Shown: piece by piece, positions 27,637 to 35,738 of the stretch | How the letters are laid out: each line of letters starts with the position of its first letter | Numbering within the stretch: the first letter of the stretch is position 1 | Assembly: GCF_021654135.1 (NCBI RefSeq) | Contig: NZ_JAKGSD010000001.1 | Span: 671,748-735,747, forward strand | DNA length: 64,000 nt | From: Amycolatopsis tucumanensis | GTDB taxonomy: Bacteria; Actinomycetota; Actinomycetes; Mycobacteriales; Pseudonocardiaceae | Reading direction: 5' to 3' | Position numbers and translations under genes: made by a program | Notes under the pieces: generated by a model | What the model was told of the DNA's origin: nothing | Seen by the model: the letters and a program-made list of their open reading frames with translations, nothing else | Database searches by the model: none

Positions 27637-28635
27637 ATGGCACCGCGCTGGCCCCGGAACTGGCCGCTGCAACCGATCCCGCGTACGCCGTGGGCGCGTC
27701 AGGAGCCCACGTACCGCGACGCGAAGCCGTCGCTGATCGAGGCCGCGCTGAAGCGGGCCGAGGCGCGGCCGTCGGGGAACTGGTACGTGTTCGCGGCGAG
27801 CCGGGACGTGCGCGGCGACCGGCCCTACGGGTTCTCCGTGGCCGGGACCGAGCTGGTCGCGTGGCGGGACCGGGCCGGGAAGCTGCTGGTGGGGCCCGGG
27901 GCGTGCCCGCACCTGGGCGCGCCGATGGCGCTGGGCGCGGTCGACGACGGCGGCCTGCTGTGCCGGTGGCACGGGCTGCGGCTGGACGAGCGGTCGTGCC
28001 GTCCCGCGTTCGACGACGGGGTGCTGGCGTGGGTGCGGCTGGACCGGGCCGGCGGCGAGGAGCCGTTGCCCGCGCCGGTCGTGCCCGCCCGGCCTGCAGG
28101 TGGGGTGGACTCGGTGGCGCGGCTGGAGGGTGTGTGCGAGCCGCGGGACGTGATCGCGAACCGGCTCGACCCGTGGCACGGCTCGTGGTTCCACCCGTAC
28201 TCGTTCACGCGCCTGAGGGTGCTGTCCGCGCCGGCCGAGGTCGACGTGGCCGAGGAGGACGACCGGTTCGTCGTGTCGGTGACCTTCCGCGTCACCCCGA
28301 CGCTCGGCGTGCCCGTCCAGGCGGAGTTCACCTGCCCCGGCCCGCGCACGATCGTCATGCGCATCACCGAGGGCGAGGGGGTCGGCAGCGTGGTCGAAAC
28401 GCACGCCACGCCGCTGGGCCCGGGCCGCGACGGCCGCCCCCGCACGGCGGTGATCGAGGCGGTGGTGGCGGCGTCGTCCCGCCCCGGCTTCCGGTTCGCC
28501 CGGGCCGCCGCGCCCGCGCTGCGCCCGCTGATGCGCCACGCGGCGGCCCGCTTGTGGAAGGACGACCTCGCCTACGCCGAGCGGCGCTACCAGCTGCGCA
28601 GCGAGGACTGGAGCCCCCGCGACACCCGGGCGTGA
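27637..28635 (+). CDS. Rieske [2Fe-2S] protein with C-terminal DUF5914-like domain
   Basis: 332 residues. CPHLG (Cys90, His92) and CRWHG (Cys109, His112) bind a Rieske cluster; NWYVFAASRDV precedes it. The C-terminal half, with DVIANRLDPWHGSWFHPYSF, may hold a mononuclear iron site and resembles DUF5914. ATG with AGGAGG upstream, one base after crtU, so it is the last gene of the carotenoid operon. Probably an oxygenase or ketolase/hydroxylase acting on the carotenoid; this is inference from context. Confidence 0.82.
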   Translation: MAPRWPRNWPLQPIPRTPWARQEPTYRDAKPSLIEAALKRAEARPSGNWYVFAASRDVRGDRPYGFSVAGTELVAWRDRAGKLLVGPGACPHLGAPMALGAVDDGGLLCRWHGLRLDERSCRPAFDDGVLAWVRLDRAGGEEPLPAPVVPARPAGGVDSVARLEGVCEPRDVIANRLDPWHGSWFHPYSFTRLRVLSAPAEVDVAEEDDRFVVSVTFRVTPTLGVPVQAEFTCPGPRTIVMRITEGEGVGSVVETHATPLGPGRDGRPRTAVIEAVVAASSRPGFRFARAAAPALRPLMRHAAARLWKDDLAYAERRYQLRSEDWSPRDTRA

Positions 28636-28697
28636 GGGCTCGTCCAGCCGCCACCTGGAATCCTGCCGCCCCGCCGGCCGGGCCGCCCGCGCCCGCC

Positions 28698-29180
28698 TTC
28701 ACGGGTGGACCAACCGCGCAGGCAGGCCGGATTGGCGGCCGCGCCCCGCGCCAGTCCCCGTCGGCCGGTCCCCACCACCACCGGCGCCTTCACGAGTGGA
28801 CCAACCGCGACGGCCGCCCCAAGCCGTCCACCACCAGCACGCTCATCCACCCCACCCGCACCTTCACGAATGGACCAACCGCGACGGCCGCCTAGGCCGT
28901 CCTCTACCAGCGCGCCCTTTCAATCCCGCCACCCCACCGGGCACTCCCCCACCACCGGCACCCACACGAGCGGACCAACCCGCGACGGCCGCCCCAGGCC
29001 GTCCACCACCAACGCGCCCATCCAATCCCCGCACCACCCCACCGGCACCTTCACGAGCGGACCCAACCGCGACGGCCGCCTAGGCCGTCCTCTACCAGCG
29101 CGCCCTTTCAATCCCGCCACCCCACCGTGCGCTCCCACCACCACCGGCACCTTCACGAGCGGACCAACCGCGACGGCCGA
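28698..29180. repeat. Intergenic array of six degenerate repeats with internal hairpins
   Basis: The core TTCACGAGYGGACCAACCG (or a close variant) starts at 28698, 28789, 28863, about 28963, 29050 and 29152, so units are 74-102 bases. Most cores continue into GACGGCC-N5/6-GGCCGTC, a hairpin. Copies 3 and 5 share a further block, CCTAGGCCGTCCTCTACC onward, at 28891 and 29079 (offset 188), so a two-unit block seems to have been duplicated. The 517-base gap from 28636 to 29152 holds no convincing gene. The last copy runs a few codons into the 3' end of the next gene. Confidence 0.85.
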
Positions 29181-29635
29181 TCCGAAGCCGGCCACACATA
29201 AGGCAGGTCGTCCGGCACCCCGTCGAAGAACCGCCGGTAATGCTCCGGATCCTTGTGCAGCAGCGCCGACTGATGGCTGCGGTGGAACTCCGGGTCGCCG
29301 AGCCACGGCGGCATCTCCCCCGCCTCCCGCAGCGCCTGCTCGTCCCGCGGCTGCGGCACCCCGACCGCGCGCGCCAGGTCGTCAGTCAGTTTCACCGCGC
29401 ACGTGTCGGTACGCCCGGCCGCGCACCACACCCGGCACACCTCCAGCCCGTAGCGGGTCAGGGCCTCCTCGTAGCCGGTCCACATCTTCGCCGCCGGGTG
29501 GTGCCGCCACCCGTAGTTCGGCACCGTCAGCGCCCGCAGCACCTGGAGCGTCTCGACGCGCTGCTTGCCGAGGCGCCGCGTGTCCAGCACCCGCGCGGTC
29601 TCGGCGAATCCCGGGTACGGCAGGAACGTCTGCAT
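29153..29635 (-). CDS. MSMEG_6728-family protein (T4 endonuclease V/pyrimidine-dimer glycosylase-like)
   Basis: 160 residues. The opening MQTFLPYPGFAETARVLDTRRLGKQRVE is the conserved signature of this family, related to pyrimidine-dimer DNA glycosylases; HHPAAKMWTGYEEAL and FHRSHQSALLHKDPEHYRR follow. The final codons lie in the repeat array, and the last residues (PSRLVRS) come from repeat sequence. Start directly abuts the preceding stop. DNA-repair function is not demonstrated for the family. Confidence 0.8.
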   Translation of the reverse strand: MQTFLPYPGFAETARVLDTRRLGKQRVETLQVLRALTVPNYGWRHHPAAKMWTGYEEALTRYGLEVCRVWCAAGRTDTCAVKLTDDLARAVGVPQPRDEQALREAGEMPPWLGDPEFHRSHQSALLHKDPEHYRRFFDGVPDDLPYVWPASDRPSRLVRS

Positions 29636-30079
29636 TCAGCCCACCCGCTCGTCCGGCGTCGCCTCGTGCCCGGCCACCCCCCGCGAGCGCCGCTCCCGTT
29701 TCAGCTCCGCCTCGTACAGGTGCCGCCGCCCGCCGGTCAGCTCGCGCGCCTGCCGCTCGAACGCGCGGAACGGCTGGTAGTAGGTGTCGTCGAAGTCCTC
29801 GACCACCTGGAACGTCCACCGCCCTGGCAGCACGTTGCGGCCCACCAGCTCGCGGGCGATGCGGTCGGCCAGCTCGTCGTGGCCCGCCTTGCGCAGCAGC
29901 TCGACGGCCTCGCCGACGGCGAAGTCGGTGGTGCCGGTCATGCGGTGGAACTGGTAGAGGTGCCCGCGCGCGACCTCGAGGGTCTCCAGGGCCTCGGTGA
30001 GCTTGCCTACTGCCTCGACCGTCGCGCGGTCGTACCGGTCGGCCTCGGGGTTCTCGTCGTCGAGACGGGCGTCAGTCAT
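29636..30079 (-). CDS. Conserved hypothetical protein, helical
   Basis: 147 residues, not recognised. Acidic start (TDARLDDENPEADRYD), then two helical stretches, including HLYQFHRMTG and AVELLRKAGHDELADRIARELVG, and a basic C-terminus (HLYEAELKRERRSRG). ATG at 30079 is chosen over upstream codons. Contiguous with the MSMEG_6728-type gene, so probably one transcript. Confidence 0.65.
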   Translation of the reverse strand: MTDARLDDENPEADRYDRATVEAVGKLTEALETLEVARGHLYQFHRMTGTTDFAVGEAVELLRKAGHDELADRIARELVGRNVLPGRWTFQVVEDFDDTYYQPFRAFERQARELTGGRRHLYEAELKRERRSRGVAGHEATPDERVG

Positions 30080-30107
30080 GTCGGCGGGGTACCCACCGCG
30101 AACCGTT

Positions 30108-30992
30108 TCACAGCCGTTGCCGGACGAGCACGGGTTCACGTTTCGTGCGCGAGACCGCCACCCCAGCCAGGCAGAGGACGCCGCCGGCGAGCGAGAGCCA
30201 GCCCGGGACCTCGCCGAGCACCGCCCAGGCCATCAGCACCACCACGGCCGGCACGGCGTAGGTGGTCGAGCCCATCTTGCCCGCGGTCGTGCGGGCAAGC
30301 GCGTACGCCCAGGTCGTGAAGGCGAGCGCGGTCGGGAAGACGCCGAGGTAGAGCATGCTGAGGGTGGCCTCGGCGGGCGCGGTCGCGAGGTCGTCGAGGA
30401 GCTGCCCGGCGAATGGCAGGCACGCGAGGGCGCCGATCAGGCAGCCGAAGGTGGTGACCTGGAGGGCCGAGGCGTGCTTCAGAGCGGGTTTCTGGCTGAC
30501 CACGCCACCCGCGTAGGTGATGGCCGCGAGCAGGCAGAGCACCACGCCGAGGACGGGCGCGTGGCCGCGGCCGGACATCGACAGCCCCACGACCACGGCG
30601 CCTGCGAAGGAGACGGCGAGCCCCGCGAGCAGCCGCCCGGGGAAGCCTTCGCGCAGCAGCCAGCCGCCGAGCAGGGCGATCAGGATGGGGCCGACGTTGA
30701 CCAGCATGGCGGCCGTGCCCGCGTCGACGAGCTGTTCGCCCCAGTTCAGGACCACCATGTAGGCGCCGAACCACAGCACGCCCGCCCCCGCGATGCCCGG
30801 CCACGCCTCGCGTTTCGGCAGCTCTTCGCGCCGGATGACCAGGAAGACGAGGAGGGTGAGCGCGCCGGCGACGAGCCGCCCGAGCGCCAGCGCGCCCGGC
30901 GCGAAGTGCTCACCGGCCGCCCGGATGGCCACGAAGGCCGACGCCCACAGGACGACGGTGGTGAGGGCCGCGACCATCGCGCGGCGGTCCAT
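30108..30992 (-). CDS. EamA/DMT-family transporter
   Basis: 294 residues with ten hydrophobic helices in two EamA halves; VVLWASAFVAIRAAG and YVVLNWGEQ-like segments, and the second-half SMLYLGVFPTALAFTTWAYAL, are typical of drug/metabolite exporters. ATG 30992 is chosen; a GTG 15 bases earlier is possible. Substrate unknown. Confidence 0.85.
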   Translation of the reverse strand: MDRRAMVAALTTVVLWASAFVAIRAAGEHFAPGALALGRLVAGALTLLVFLVIRREELPKREAWPGIAGAGVLWFGAYMVVLNWGEQLVDAGTAAMLVNVGPILIALLGGWLLREGFPGRLLAGLAVSFAGAVVVGLSMSGRGHAPVLGVVLCLLAAITYAGGVVSQKPALKHASALQVTTFGCLIGALACLPFAGQLLDDLATAPAEATLSMLYLGVFPTALAFTTWAYALARTTAGKMGSTTYAVPAVVVLMAWAVLGEVPGWLSLAGGVLCLAGVAVSRTKREPVLVRQRL

Positions 30993-31014
30993 GCTGAGAT
31001 CCACGACCCGGACG

Positions 31015-31440
31015 CTATTCGCCGGACGTGTCGGTGTCCGGCGATTTTTCGCCACGACGCCCGACGAGCCGGTCCAGCAGCTCGCGGTTGCCCGGCCAGG
31101 CCTGTGCCAGCACCTCTCGTGGTACGAGGCGCGCCGCATACCGCAACGCCAGCGCGACGACGAGAACGTCGTCGAGAGGCCCGATGACCGGCAGGAACTC
31201 GGGAATCAGGTCGATCGGCGAGAGCACCCAAAGCCCCGCGACCACGACGGCGACCTTCGCCCGCCGCGGCACGCGCGGATCCTTTCGGAGCCGTTTGACG
31301 GTGATCACACAGTCCGGCAGGAGCCGCGCGAGATCCCTGGCCAACCCCGGCGGCAGCAGCTTCGCGAGGAGAATCAGCAGCGCCCACGTGGCGAGGACAA
31401 CCCCAGCCGCGATCAGGACGCCCGTGAGCCAACCAGGCAC
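31015..31440 (-). CDS. DUF1232 (YkvA-like) protein
   Basis: 141 residues. One N-terminal membrane helix (about 7-28), then the DUF1232 core DPRVPRRAKVAVVVAGLWVLSPIDLIPEFLP with the invariant SPIDLIP motif, and GPLDDVLVVALALRY. Acidic/Ser-rich C-terminus. Function unknown. It lies 22 bases upstream of the EamA gene on the same strand. Confidence 0.87.
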   Translation of the reverse strand: MPGWLTGVLIAAGVVLATWALLILLAKLLPPGLARDLARLLPDCVITVKRLRKDPRVPRRAKVAVVVAGLWVLSPIDLIPEFLPVIGPLDDVLVVALALRYAARLVPREVLAQAWPGNRELLDRLVGRRGEKSPDTDTSGE

Positions 31441-31571
31441 TTCGCGCTCCTCCGGGTAGGCCTCGGCAGGAGCCTACCCGCCTCACCCTGTGTGACCGGC
31501 CGCTCTTATAGCGCACTGTTGATCACGCGCAGTGACCCACCCCCCGTGAACGAGCGTCCGCGGATGGGCTA

Positions 31572-31589
31572 CTCTTGTGCGCACAAGAG
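31572..31589. promoter_or_regulatory. Perfect 18-base palindrome before tRNA-Leu
   Basis: CTCTTGTGC followed directly by GCACAAGAG, ending 8 bases before the mature tRNA. The inner CTTGTGCGCACAAG resembles the TTGTGCACAA site at 2277. It may be an operator or, in RNA, a short leader hairpin. Confidence 0.5.
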
Positions 31590-31597
31590 AAGAACAG

Positions 31598-31681
31598 GTC
31601 CGAGTGGCGGAATGGCAGACGCGCTAGCTTGAGGTGCTAGTGCCCGTAAAGGGCGTGGGGGTTCAAGTCCCCCCTCGGACA
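31598..31681 (+). tRNA. trnL-GAG: tRNA-Leu (GAG anticodon)
   Basis: Acceptor GTCCGAG pairs with CTCGGAC (31674-31680), discriminator A at 31681. The anticodon stem CTAGC/GCTAG encloses TTGAGGT, giving anticodon GAG for CUC/CUU. A long variable arm TGCCCGTAAAGGGCG marks it as class II leucine tRNA, and the T arm has GGGGGTTCAAGTCCCCC. CCA is not encoded. Its 3' end overlaps the stop of the recombinase remnant, as expected for an integration site. Confidence 0.95.
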
Positions 31682-31905
31682 CACGCGCTAGCCACACGGG
31701 GCGACACCGTAGCAATCACGGTGCGCCCCTTTGGTTCGTAGAGGAGCCCTACGCCGAGCTCGCCGCACAACTGGTTGAGCGCTCCTGGGTCGGCTTCCGT
31801 CAGCTTCGCCCCCACGTCACCGAGCGAGTCGATCATGGCGTGTATCTCGGCGTCGGTTACGGCCGCCGGGGCGGGCGCACCTTCCAGTTCGGCTCTGGCA
31901 GCCGC
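31663..31905 (-). pseudogene. C-terminal remnant of a large serine recombinase/integrase
   Basis: The frame reading RAELEGAPAP, VTDAEIHAMIDSLGDVG, AKLTEADPGALNQL and ending SPRVASACVRGGT-stop matches the C-terminal end of actinobacterial large serine recombinases (IHAMIDSLGDVG...LTDADP...YEP...VRGG). Only about 75 codons remain; the catalytic and zinc domains are gone. The stop codon (31663-31665) lies inside the T arm of tRNA-Leu, so the tRNA 3' end was the attachment core and this is the scar of a lost element. Confidence 0.78.
31698..31732. terminator. Hairpin downstream of tRNA-Leu
   Basis: GGGGCG-A-CACCGT, loop AGCAATC, then ACGGTG-CGCCCC followed by TTT, starting 17 bases after the tRNA. 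It also lies within the recombinase remnant, so it could be coding sequence that now serves as terminator. Confidence 0.7.
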
Positions 31906-32009
31906 CCCGCCAGCGTCGAGAACAGCTCGCGCCGCACGGCGAACAGCAACCGGCCCGCGAGCACGCCCAGGTCGGGGTTCGTCGCGTTGCGTTCCGCCCG
32001 GGTCACCAT
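31905..32009 (-). pseudogene. 5' fragment of a MarR-family gene
   Basis: From ATG 32009: MVTRAERNATNPDLGVLAGR then LLFAVRRELFSTLAG, the usual first helix of a MarR repressor, after which the frame runs into recombinase sequence and stops at 31857. The DNA-binding domain is absent. The junction is at about 31890-31913. It may once have regulated the adjacent hydrolase or LLM gene, whose promoter still has a palindrome. Confidence 0.6.
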
Positions 32010-32050
32010 CCGCCGCTCCTCGCCGTCGCCTTCCGCGGACAGCCTAACGA

Positions 32051-33205
32051 TCAGCCCGGCCGCCGCCCGGTGACGGTTTCCCCGATCCACCCGGTGATCT
32101 CCACCCAGACCGGGTGGCCCGGGTGGACGACGTCGAAGTGCGTGCCGCCTTCGACCTCCAGGTAACGGGCGGTGCCGCCCTCGGCGGTCACCTTCTCCGC
32201 GTAGCGGCGGCTCCATTCGGCGGGGACGGCCTCGTCGGCGGTGCCGTGCACGGCGAGGACCGGGACGCCGTCACCAGCCAGTTCCAAGGGCGAGGTCCAG
32301 GCGTAGTGCCCGTCGGCCAGCAGCGGCACGATCCCGTCGCCGACGGCGCCGGAGACCGCGGGCCACACATCGGGCCGGGCCGGTTCGGGCGCGTCCTTCG
32401 GCGGCTCGGCGTCCGGGTCGGCGAGGACCTTGCCGAAGCCTGCCGCGTCGGCGGCCCGCAGGTCGAGCGCGCCGGCCAGTTCGACCAGGCCGACCGGGGT
32501 GATCTTCGGGCAGGCGCCGGGTGTTTCGGGCGGAAGCGCGCCGCGGTGGGCGGCCCAGGTGGCCAGGTGCCCGCCGGCAGAGTGGCCGAGGAGGACGACG
32601 CGGGTGGTGTCGAGGGCCGGGTCGAGGCCGTCGAGGGCGTCGATCGCGGCAGCGACGTCGAGGAAGGTGCCGGGCCAGCCGCCGCCGGGCTCGCCGATCC
32701 GGCGGTATTCCACGTTCCACACCGCATAGCCGCGCCCGACGAGGTCGTCGGCGACGTCGGTGATCTGGCGGCGGTCCCACATGGCGGTCCAATAGCCGCC
32801 GTGGAGGACGGCGACGACGGGGAAGGGGCCGTCGCCTTCGGGCAGATACAGCTCGCCGACCTGCGACGGCTCGGGGCCGTAGGCGACGGTGCGGACCCGC
32901 CGGGCGGCGTCTTCGGCGTCGTCGTAGCGCACGCCGCGTTCGGCGCCGACCAGTGAGCCAATGGTGGCGAAGAAGGCACCGATCGCGGGGAGGTTGGCGC
33001 CCTTGGCCTTCGACTCGTCCCACGCGGCGTCGTCGGTCCACTCGACGAAGTCCAGCCACGTCCGCTCGTCGAGGCGGACCAGGCGCGCGGCGAGGAAGCC
33101 GCGCCGGTCCTCCCGGAACGCGGCCACCATGCCCGGGCGCGCGGCCAGCATCGCCTCGGTGTTCTCCGGTGCCACGGTGAACGTGGTCAGCTCGATGACC
33201 GACAT
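32051..33205 (-). CDS. Fusion of antibiotic-biosynthesis-monooxygenase (ABM) domain and alpha/beta hydrolase
   Basis: 384 residues. Residues 1-90 are an ABM-like ferredoxin fold (MSVIELTTFTVAPENTEAML, RTWLDFVEWTDDAAWDE). Residues about 100-384 are an esterase/peptidase-type hydrolase with HGGYW (135-139), GHSAGGH (Ser209), the Asp in HGTADEAVP and the His in GGTHFDVV. Divergent from an LLM oxidoreductase. Such a fusion suggests an oxidation/hydrolysis couple or a ligand-binding N-domain; the substrate is unknown. Confidence 0.82.
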   Translation of the reverse strand: MSVIELTTFTVAPENTEAMLAARPGMVAAFREDRRGFLAARLVRLDERTWLDFVEWTDDAAWDESKAKGANLPAIGAFFATIGSLVGAERGVRYDDAEDAARRVRTVAYGPEPSQVGELYLPEGDGPFPVVAVLHGGYWTAMWDRRQITDVADDLVGRGYAVWNVEYRRIGEPGGGWPGTFLDVAAAIDALDGLDPALDTTRVVLLGHSAGGHLATWAAHRGALPPETPGACPKITPVGLVELAGALDLRAADAAGFGKVLADPDAEPPKDAPEPARPDVWPAVSGAVGDGIVPLLADGHYAWTSPLELAGDGVPVLAVHGTADEAVPAEWSRRYAEKVTAEGGTARYLEVEGGTHFDVVHPGHPVWVEITGWIGETVTGRRPG

Positions 33206-33246
33206 CGTCAGCTCCTCAATCTGCGGTCCGCCAGGTAGTACTCAAC

Positions 33247-33259
33247 TATGATAGTCATA
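33247..33259. promoter_or_regulatory. Palindrome TATGA-TAG-TCATA in divergent promoter
   Basis: Perfect 5-base arms in the 58-base AT-rich gap between the ABM-hydrolase and LLM genes. Looks like a MarR- or TetR-type operator; the neighbouring marR is broken. Confidence 0.5.
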
Positions 33260-33263
33260 AAGC

Positions 33264-34268
33264 ATGACTAAATTCGACGCTGTGGCGGCCGTCTCCCTGC
33301 GGTTCGGCGTGTCCCTCACCCCGGCCCTCGACATCGCCTCCGTTTGCGCTCGCGCCCTGGCCGCCGAAGAAGGAGGCTTGGACCTGGTCGGCGTTCAGGA
33401 CCACCCCTACGTGCCGTCCTATCTGGATGCGTTCGTGGTGCTGGACCAGATCCTGGCCGCGACGCGGACGATCAGCGTCTTCCCGGACGTCGCCAACCTG
33501 CCCCTCCGCCCGCCCGCTGTGCTGGCGAAGACGACGGCCGCGCTCGACATCGTGTCCGGCGGACGGTTGGAGCTGGCGCTCGGCGCCGGCGGGTACTGGG
33601 ACGCGATCACCCGGATGGGCGTGCCCCGGCGCACCCCCCGCGAGGCGAACACCGCGTTGCGGGAGGCAATCGTCCTGATCCGCGCGCTGTGGGCGGACGA
33701 CGTGGCACCAGTCGAGCTGGCGGGAGAGCACTACTCGCTCGCCGGCGTGCCAGCGGGCCCGGCTCCCGCGCACCCGATCGAGATCTGGACCGGAGCCCAG
33801 GGCCCGAAGGCGCTGGCTCTCACCGGCGAGATCGCCGACGGGTGGGCCGCGCCGATCGCCGCCTACCTGCCCTACGAGAGATGGGGTGAAGCCAACCGGT
33901 TGATCGACAAAGCCGCCGTCGCCGCAGGCCGCGATCCGGCGTCCGTGCGCCGCATCGCGCAGGTCGTCGGCACCATCACGACAGCCAAAGGCCGGCCACG
34001 GCTCGACGAGGGCACCTCGCCCGTGCGGGGCACCGCCGGGCAGTGGGCGGAAGTGCTGGCGCGGCTGGGCTCCGAGCAGCCGTTCACCTCGTTCGTGTTC
34101 TGGCCCGAGCACGAGACGACCGACCAGATCACCGCGTTCGCCGGCGAGGTGGTGCCCGAGGTCCGTCGGCTGCTGGGCGAGCAGAACGTGTCGAGAGACG
34201 AATCCGACGGAAAACGAGCCGATCACGTGAGGCTGGATCGCGCGGACCGCCGGATGATGGGCGCATGA
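33264..34268 (+). CDS. LLM-class (F420/flavin-dependent) oxidoreductase
   Basis: 334 residues, luciferase-like TIM barrel. VQDHPYVPSYLDAFVVLD and LPLRPPAVLAKTTAALDIVSGGRLELALGAGG are the signatures; PIEIWTGAQGPKAL follows. The C-terminus (after 310) is charged and extra. The same motif order occurs in the LLM protein at 52253, so the two are paralogs. ATGA overlap with the next gene. Cofactor F420 is inferred from the family and host type. Confidence 0.86.
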   Translation: MTKFDAVAAVSLRFGVSLTPALDIASVCARALAAEEGGLDLVGVQDHPYVPSYLDAFVVLDQILAATRTISVFPDVANLPLRPPAVLAKTTAALDIVSGGRLELALGAGGYWDAITRMGVPRRTPREANTALREAIVLIRALWADDVAPVELAGEHYSLAGVPAGPAPAHPIEIWTGAQGPKALALTGEIADGWAAPIAAYLPYERWGEANRLIDKAAVAAGRDPASVRRIAQVVGTITTAKGRPRLDEGTSPVRGTAGQWAEVLARLGSEQPFTSFVFWPEHETTDQITAFAGEVVPEVRRLLGEQNVSRDESDGKRADHVRLDRADRRMMGA

Positions 34269-35647
34269 AGGACACGCACTTCGACCTGCTCGTGATCGGT
34301 TTCGGCAAGGGCGGCAAGACGCTCGCGGCGACGATGGGCCGGCTCGGCAAGCGCGTGGCGATGGTCGAGCAGTCCGCCGCGATGTACGGCGGCACCTGCA
34401 TCAACATCGGCTGCGCCCCGACGAAGGCGCTCGTCCACCACGCCGAGCACCCCGGGGCCGGCAGCCCGGGAGAACGCCACCGCCAGGCCGTCGAGGACAC
34501 CCGCTCGCTCACCAGCGCCCTGCGCGGCAAGAACTTCGCCATGCTCGACACGATCGACTCGGTGGTGGTGATCACCGGACGGGCGGAATTCCTCGACCCG
34601 AAGACGGTCCGGGTCACCGCAGGCAACGACGTCCTCGAACTCGGCGCGGACACGATCGTGGTCAACACCGGCGCCGAGCCGATCGTCCCGCCGATCCCCG
34701 GGCTGCGCACGAGCGCCCACCTGCTGACCAGCACCGAACTGATCGACCTCGACCACCTGCCGCAGCGCCTGGCGATCCTCGGCGGCGGGTACGTGGGCGT
34801 GGAGTTCGCGTCCGTCTACGCCCAGTTCGGCAGCGCCGTCACCGTGCTGGACGCAGGCCCGCGGATCATGCCCCGCGAGGACGACGACATCGCCGCGGCG
34901 GCCACCGGGATCCTGCGTGACGCGGGCGTCGAGTTCGTCGCCGGCGCCCACGTCACGGACGTGCGCGACACCGGCGAGGGCGTCAAGATCACCTACGAAG
35001 CCGGCGGCCGGACGCACACGCTGGCCGCGGACGACGTACTCGCGGCGACCGGTCGCCGCCCGGTGACCGAGGGGCTCGGCCTCGACCGGGCCGGCGTGCG
35101 CACCACCCCGTCCGGCGCGATCGAGGTGGACGAGTCCCTGCGCACCAGCCAGCCACACATCTACGCCGTCGGCGACGTCAACGGTGGCCCGCAGTTCACC
35201 TACATCTCCCTCGACGACAGCCGGATCATCACCGACCAGCTGATCGGCGCGGGCCGTCGGTCCACTCTGGATCGCAGGTTCGTGCCGTACACGGTGTTCA
35301 TGACCCCAGCGCTGTCGCGCGTCGGACTGACCGAGCGCGAAGCGGTCGAACAGGGACTTCCAGTGAAGGTCGTCGAGAAAGCCGTGGCGGACATCGCCGG
35401 GATGCCCCGGGCGAAGATCGTCGGCGAGACGCGCGGGCTGATGAAGTTCGTCATCGACCGCGAGACGGATGAATTGCTGGGTGCGGCCTTGCTTAGCATC
35501 GACTCTCAGGAGCTGATCAACGCGGTCACGCTGGCGATGCGCCACGGCGTGACCGCGAGCGAGCTGAGGGATGCGATCTACACGCACCCGTCGTCGACGG
35601 AGGCGTTCAACGAGGTCCTGGCGGCCCCGCCGGTCCGCGAGGCGTAG
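34265..35647 (+). CDS. Pyridine-nucleotide disulfide oxidoreductase, RclA/mercuric-reductase-like
   Basis: 460 residues. FAD motif LLVIGFGKGGKTLAATMG, the redox pair in GGTCINIGCAPTK (Cys45, Cys50), the NAD(P) motif LAILGGGYVGVEFAS and HIYAVGDVNGGPQFTY. The Cys-Ile-Asn-Ile-Gly-Cys form is that of RclA, linked to reactive chlorine and copper defence, rather than lipoamide dehydrogenase. No MerA N-terminal heavy-metal domain. Coupled to the LLM gene by ATGA. Confidence 0.87.
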   Translation: MKDTHFDLLVIGFGKGGKTLAATMGRLGKRVAMVEQSAAMYGGTCINIGCAPTKALVHHAEHPGAGSPGERHRQAVEDTRSLTSALRGKNFAMLDTIDSVVVITGRAEFLDPKTVRVTAGNDVLELGADTIVVNTGAEPIVPPIPGLRTSAHLLTSTELIDLDHLPQRLAILGGGYVGVEFASVYAQFGSAVTVLDAGPRIMPREDDDIAAAATGILRDAGVEFVAGAHVTDVRDTGEGVKITYEAGGRTHTLAADDVLAATGRRPVTEGLGLDRAGVRTTPSGAIEVDESLRTSQPHIYAVGDVNGGPQFTYISLDDSRIITDQLIGAGRRSTLDRRFVPYTVFMTPALSRVGLTEREAVEQGLPVKVVEKAVADIAGMPRAKIVGETRGLMKFVIDRETDELLGAALLSIDSQELINAVTLAMRHGVTASELRDAIYTHPSSTEAFNEVLAAPPVREA

Positions 35648-35738
35648 TGCGAGACAGAGCGCAGCCCGGACGGGTGTGTTCTCGATGAAAGATCTGCAAC
35701 GGTCGCAAGCCCAGTTGGCGCCAGATCGCGGAGTGAAG

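Noticed and set aside
28698..29180. CRISPR array
   Set aside because: Units are 74-102 bases and degenerate, the intervals between cores are themselves repeated, and no cas genes are nearby.
28705..30000. 431-codon plus-strand frame through the repeat array
   Set aside because: Thr/Pro/Ser-rich translation simply follows the repeats and then runs antisense to two credible genes.
31683..32050. Plus-strand small genes in the stretch after tRNA-Leu
   Set aside because: The minus strand shows recognisable recombinase and MarR sequence; the plus-strand frames are its shadows.
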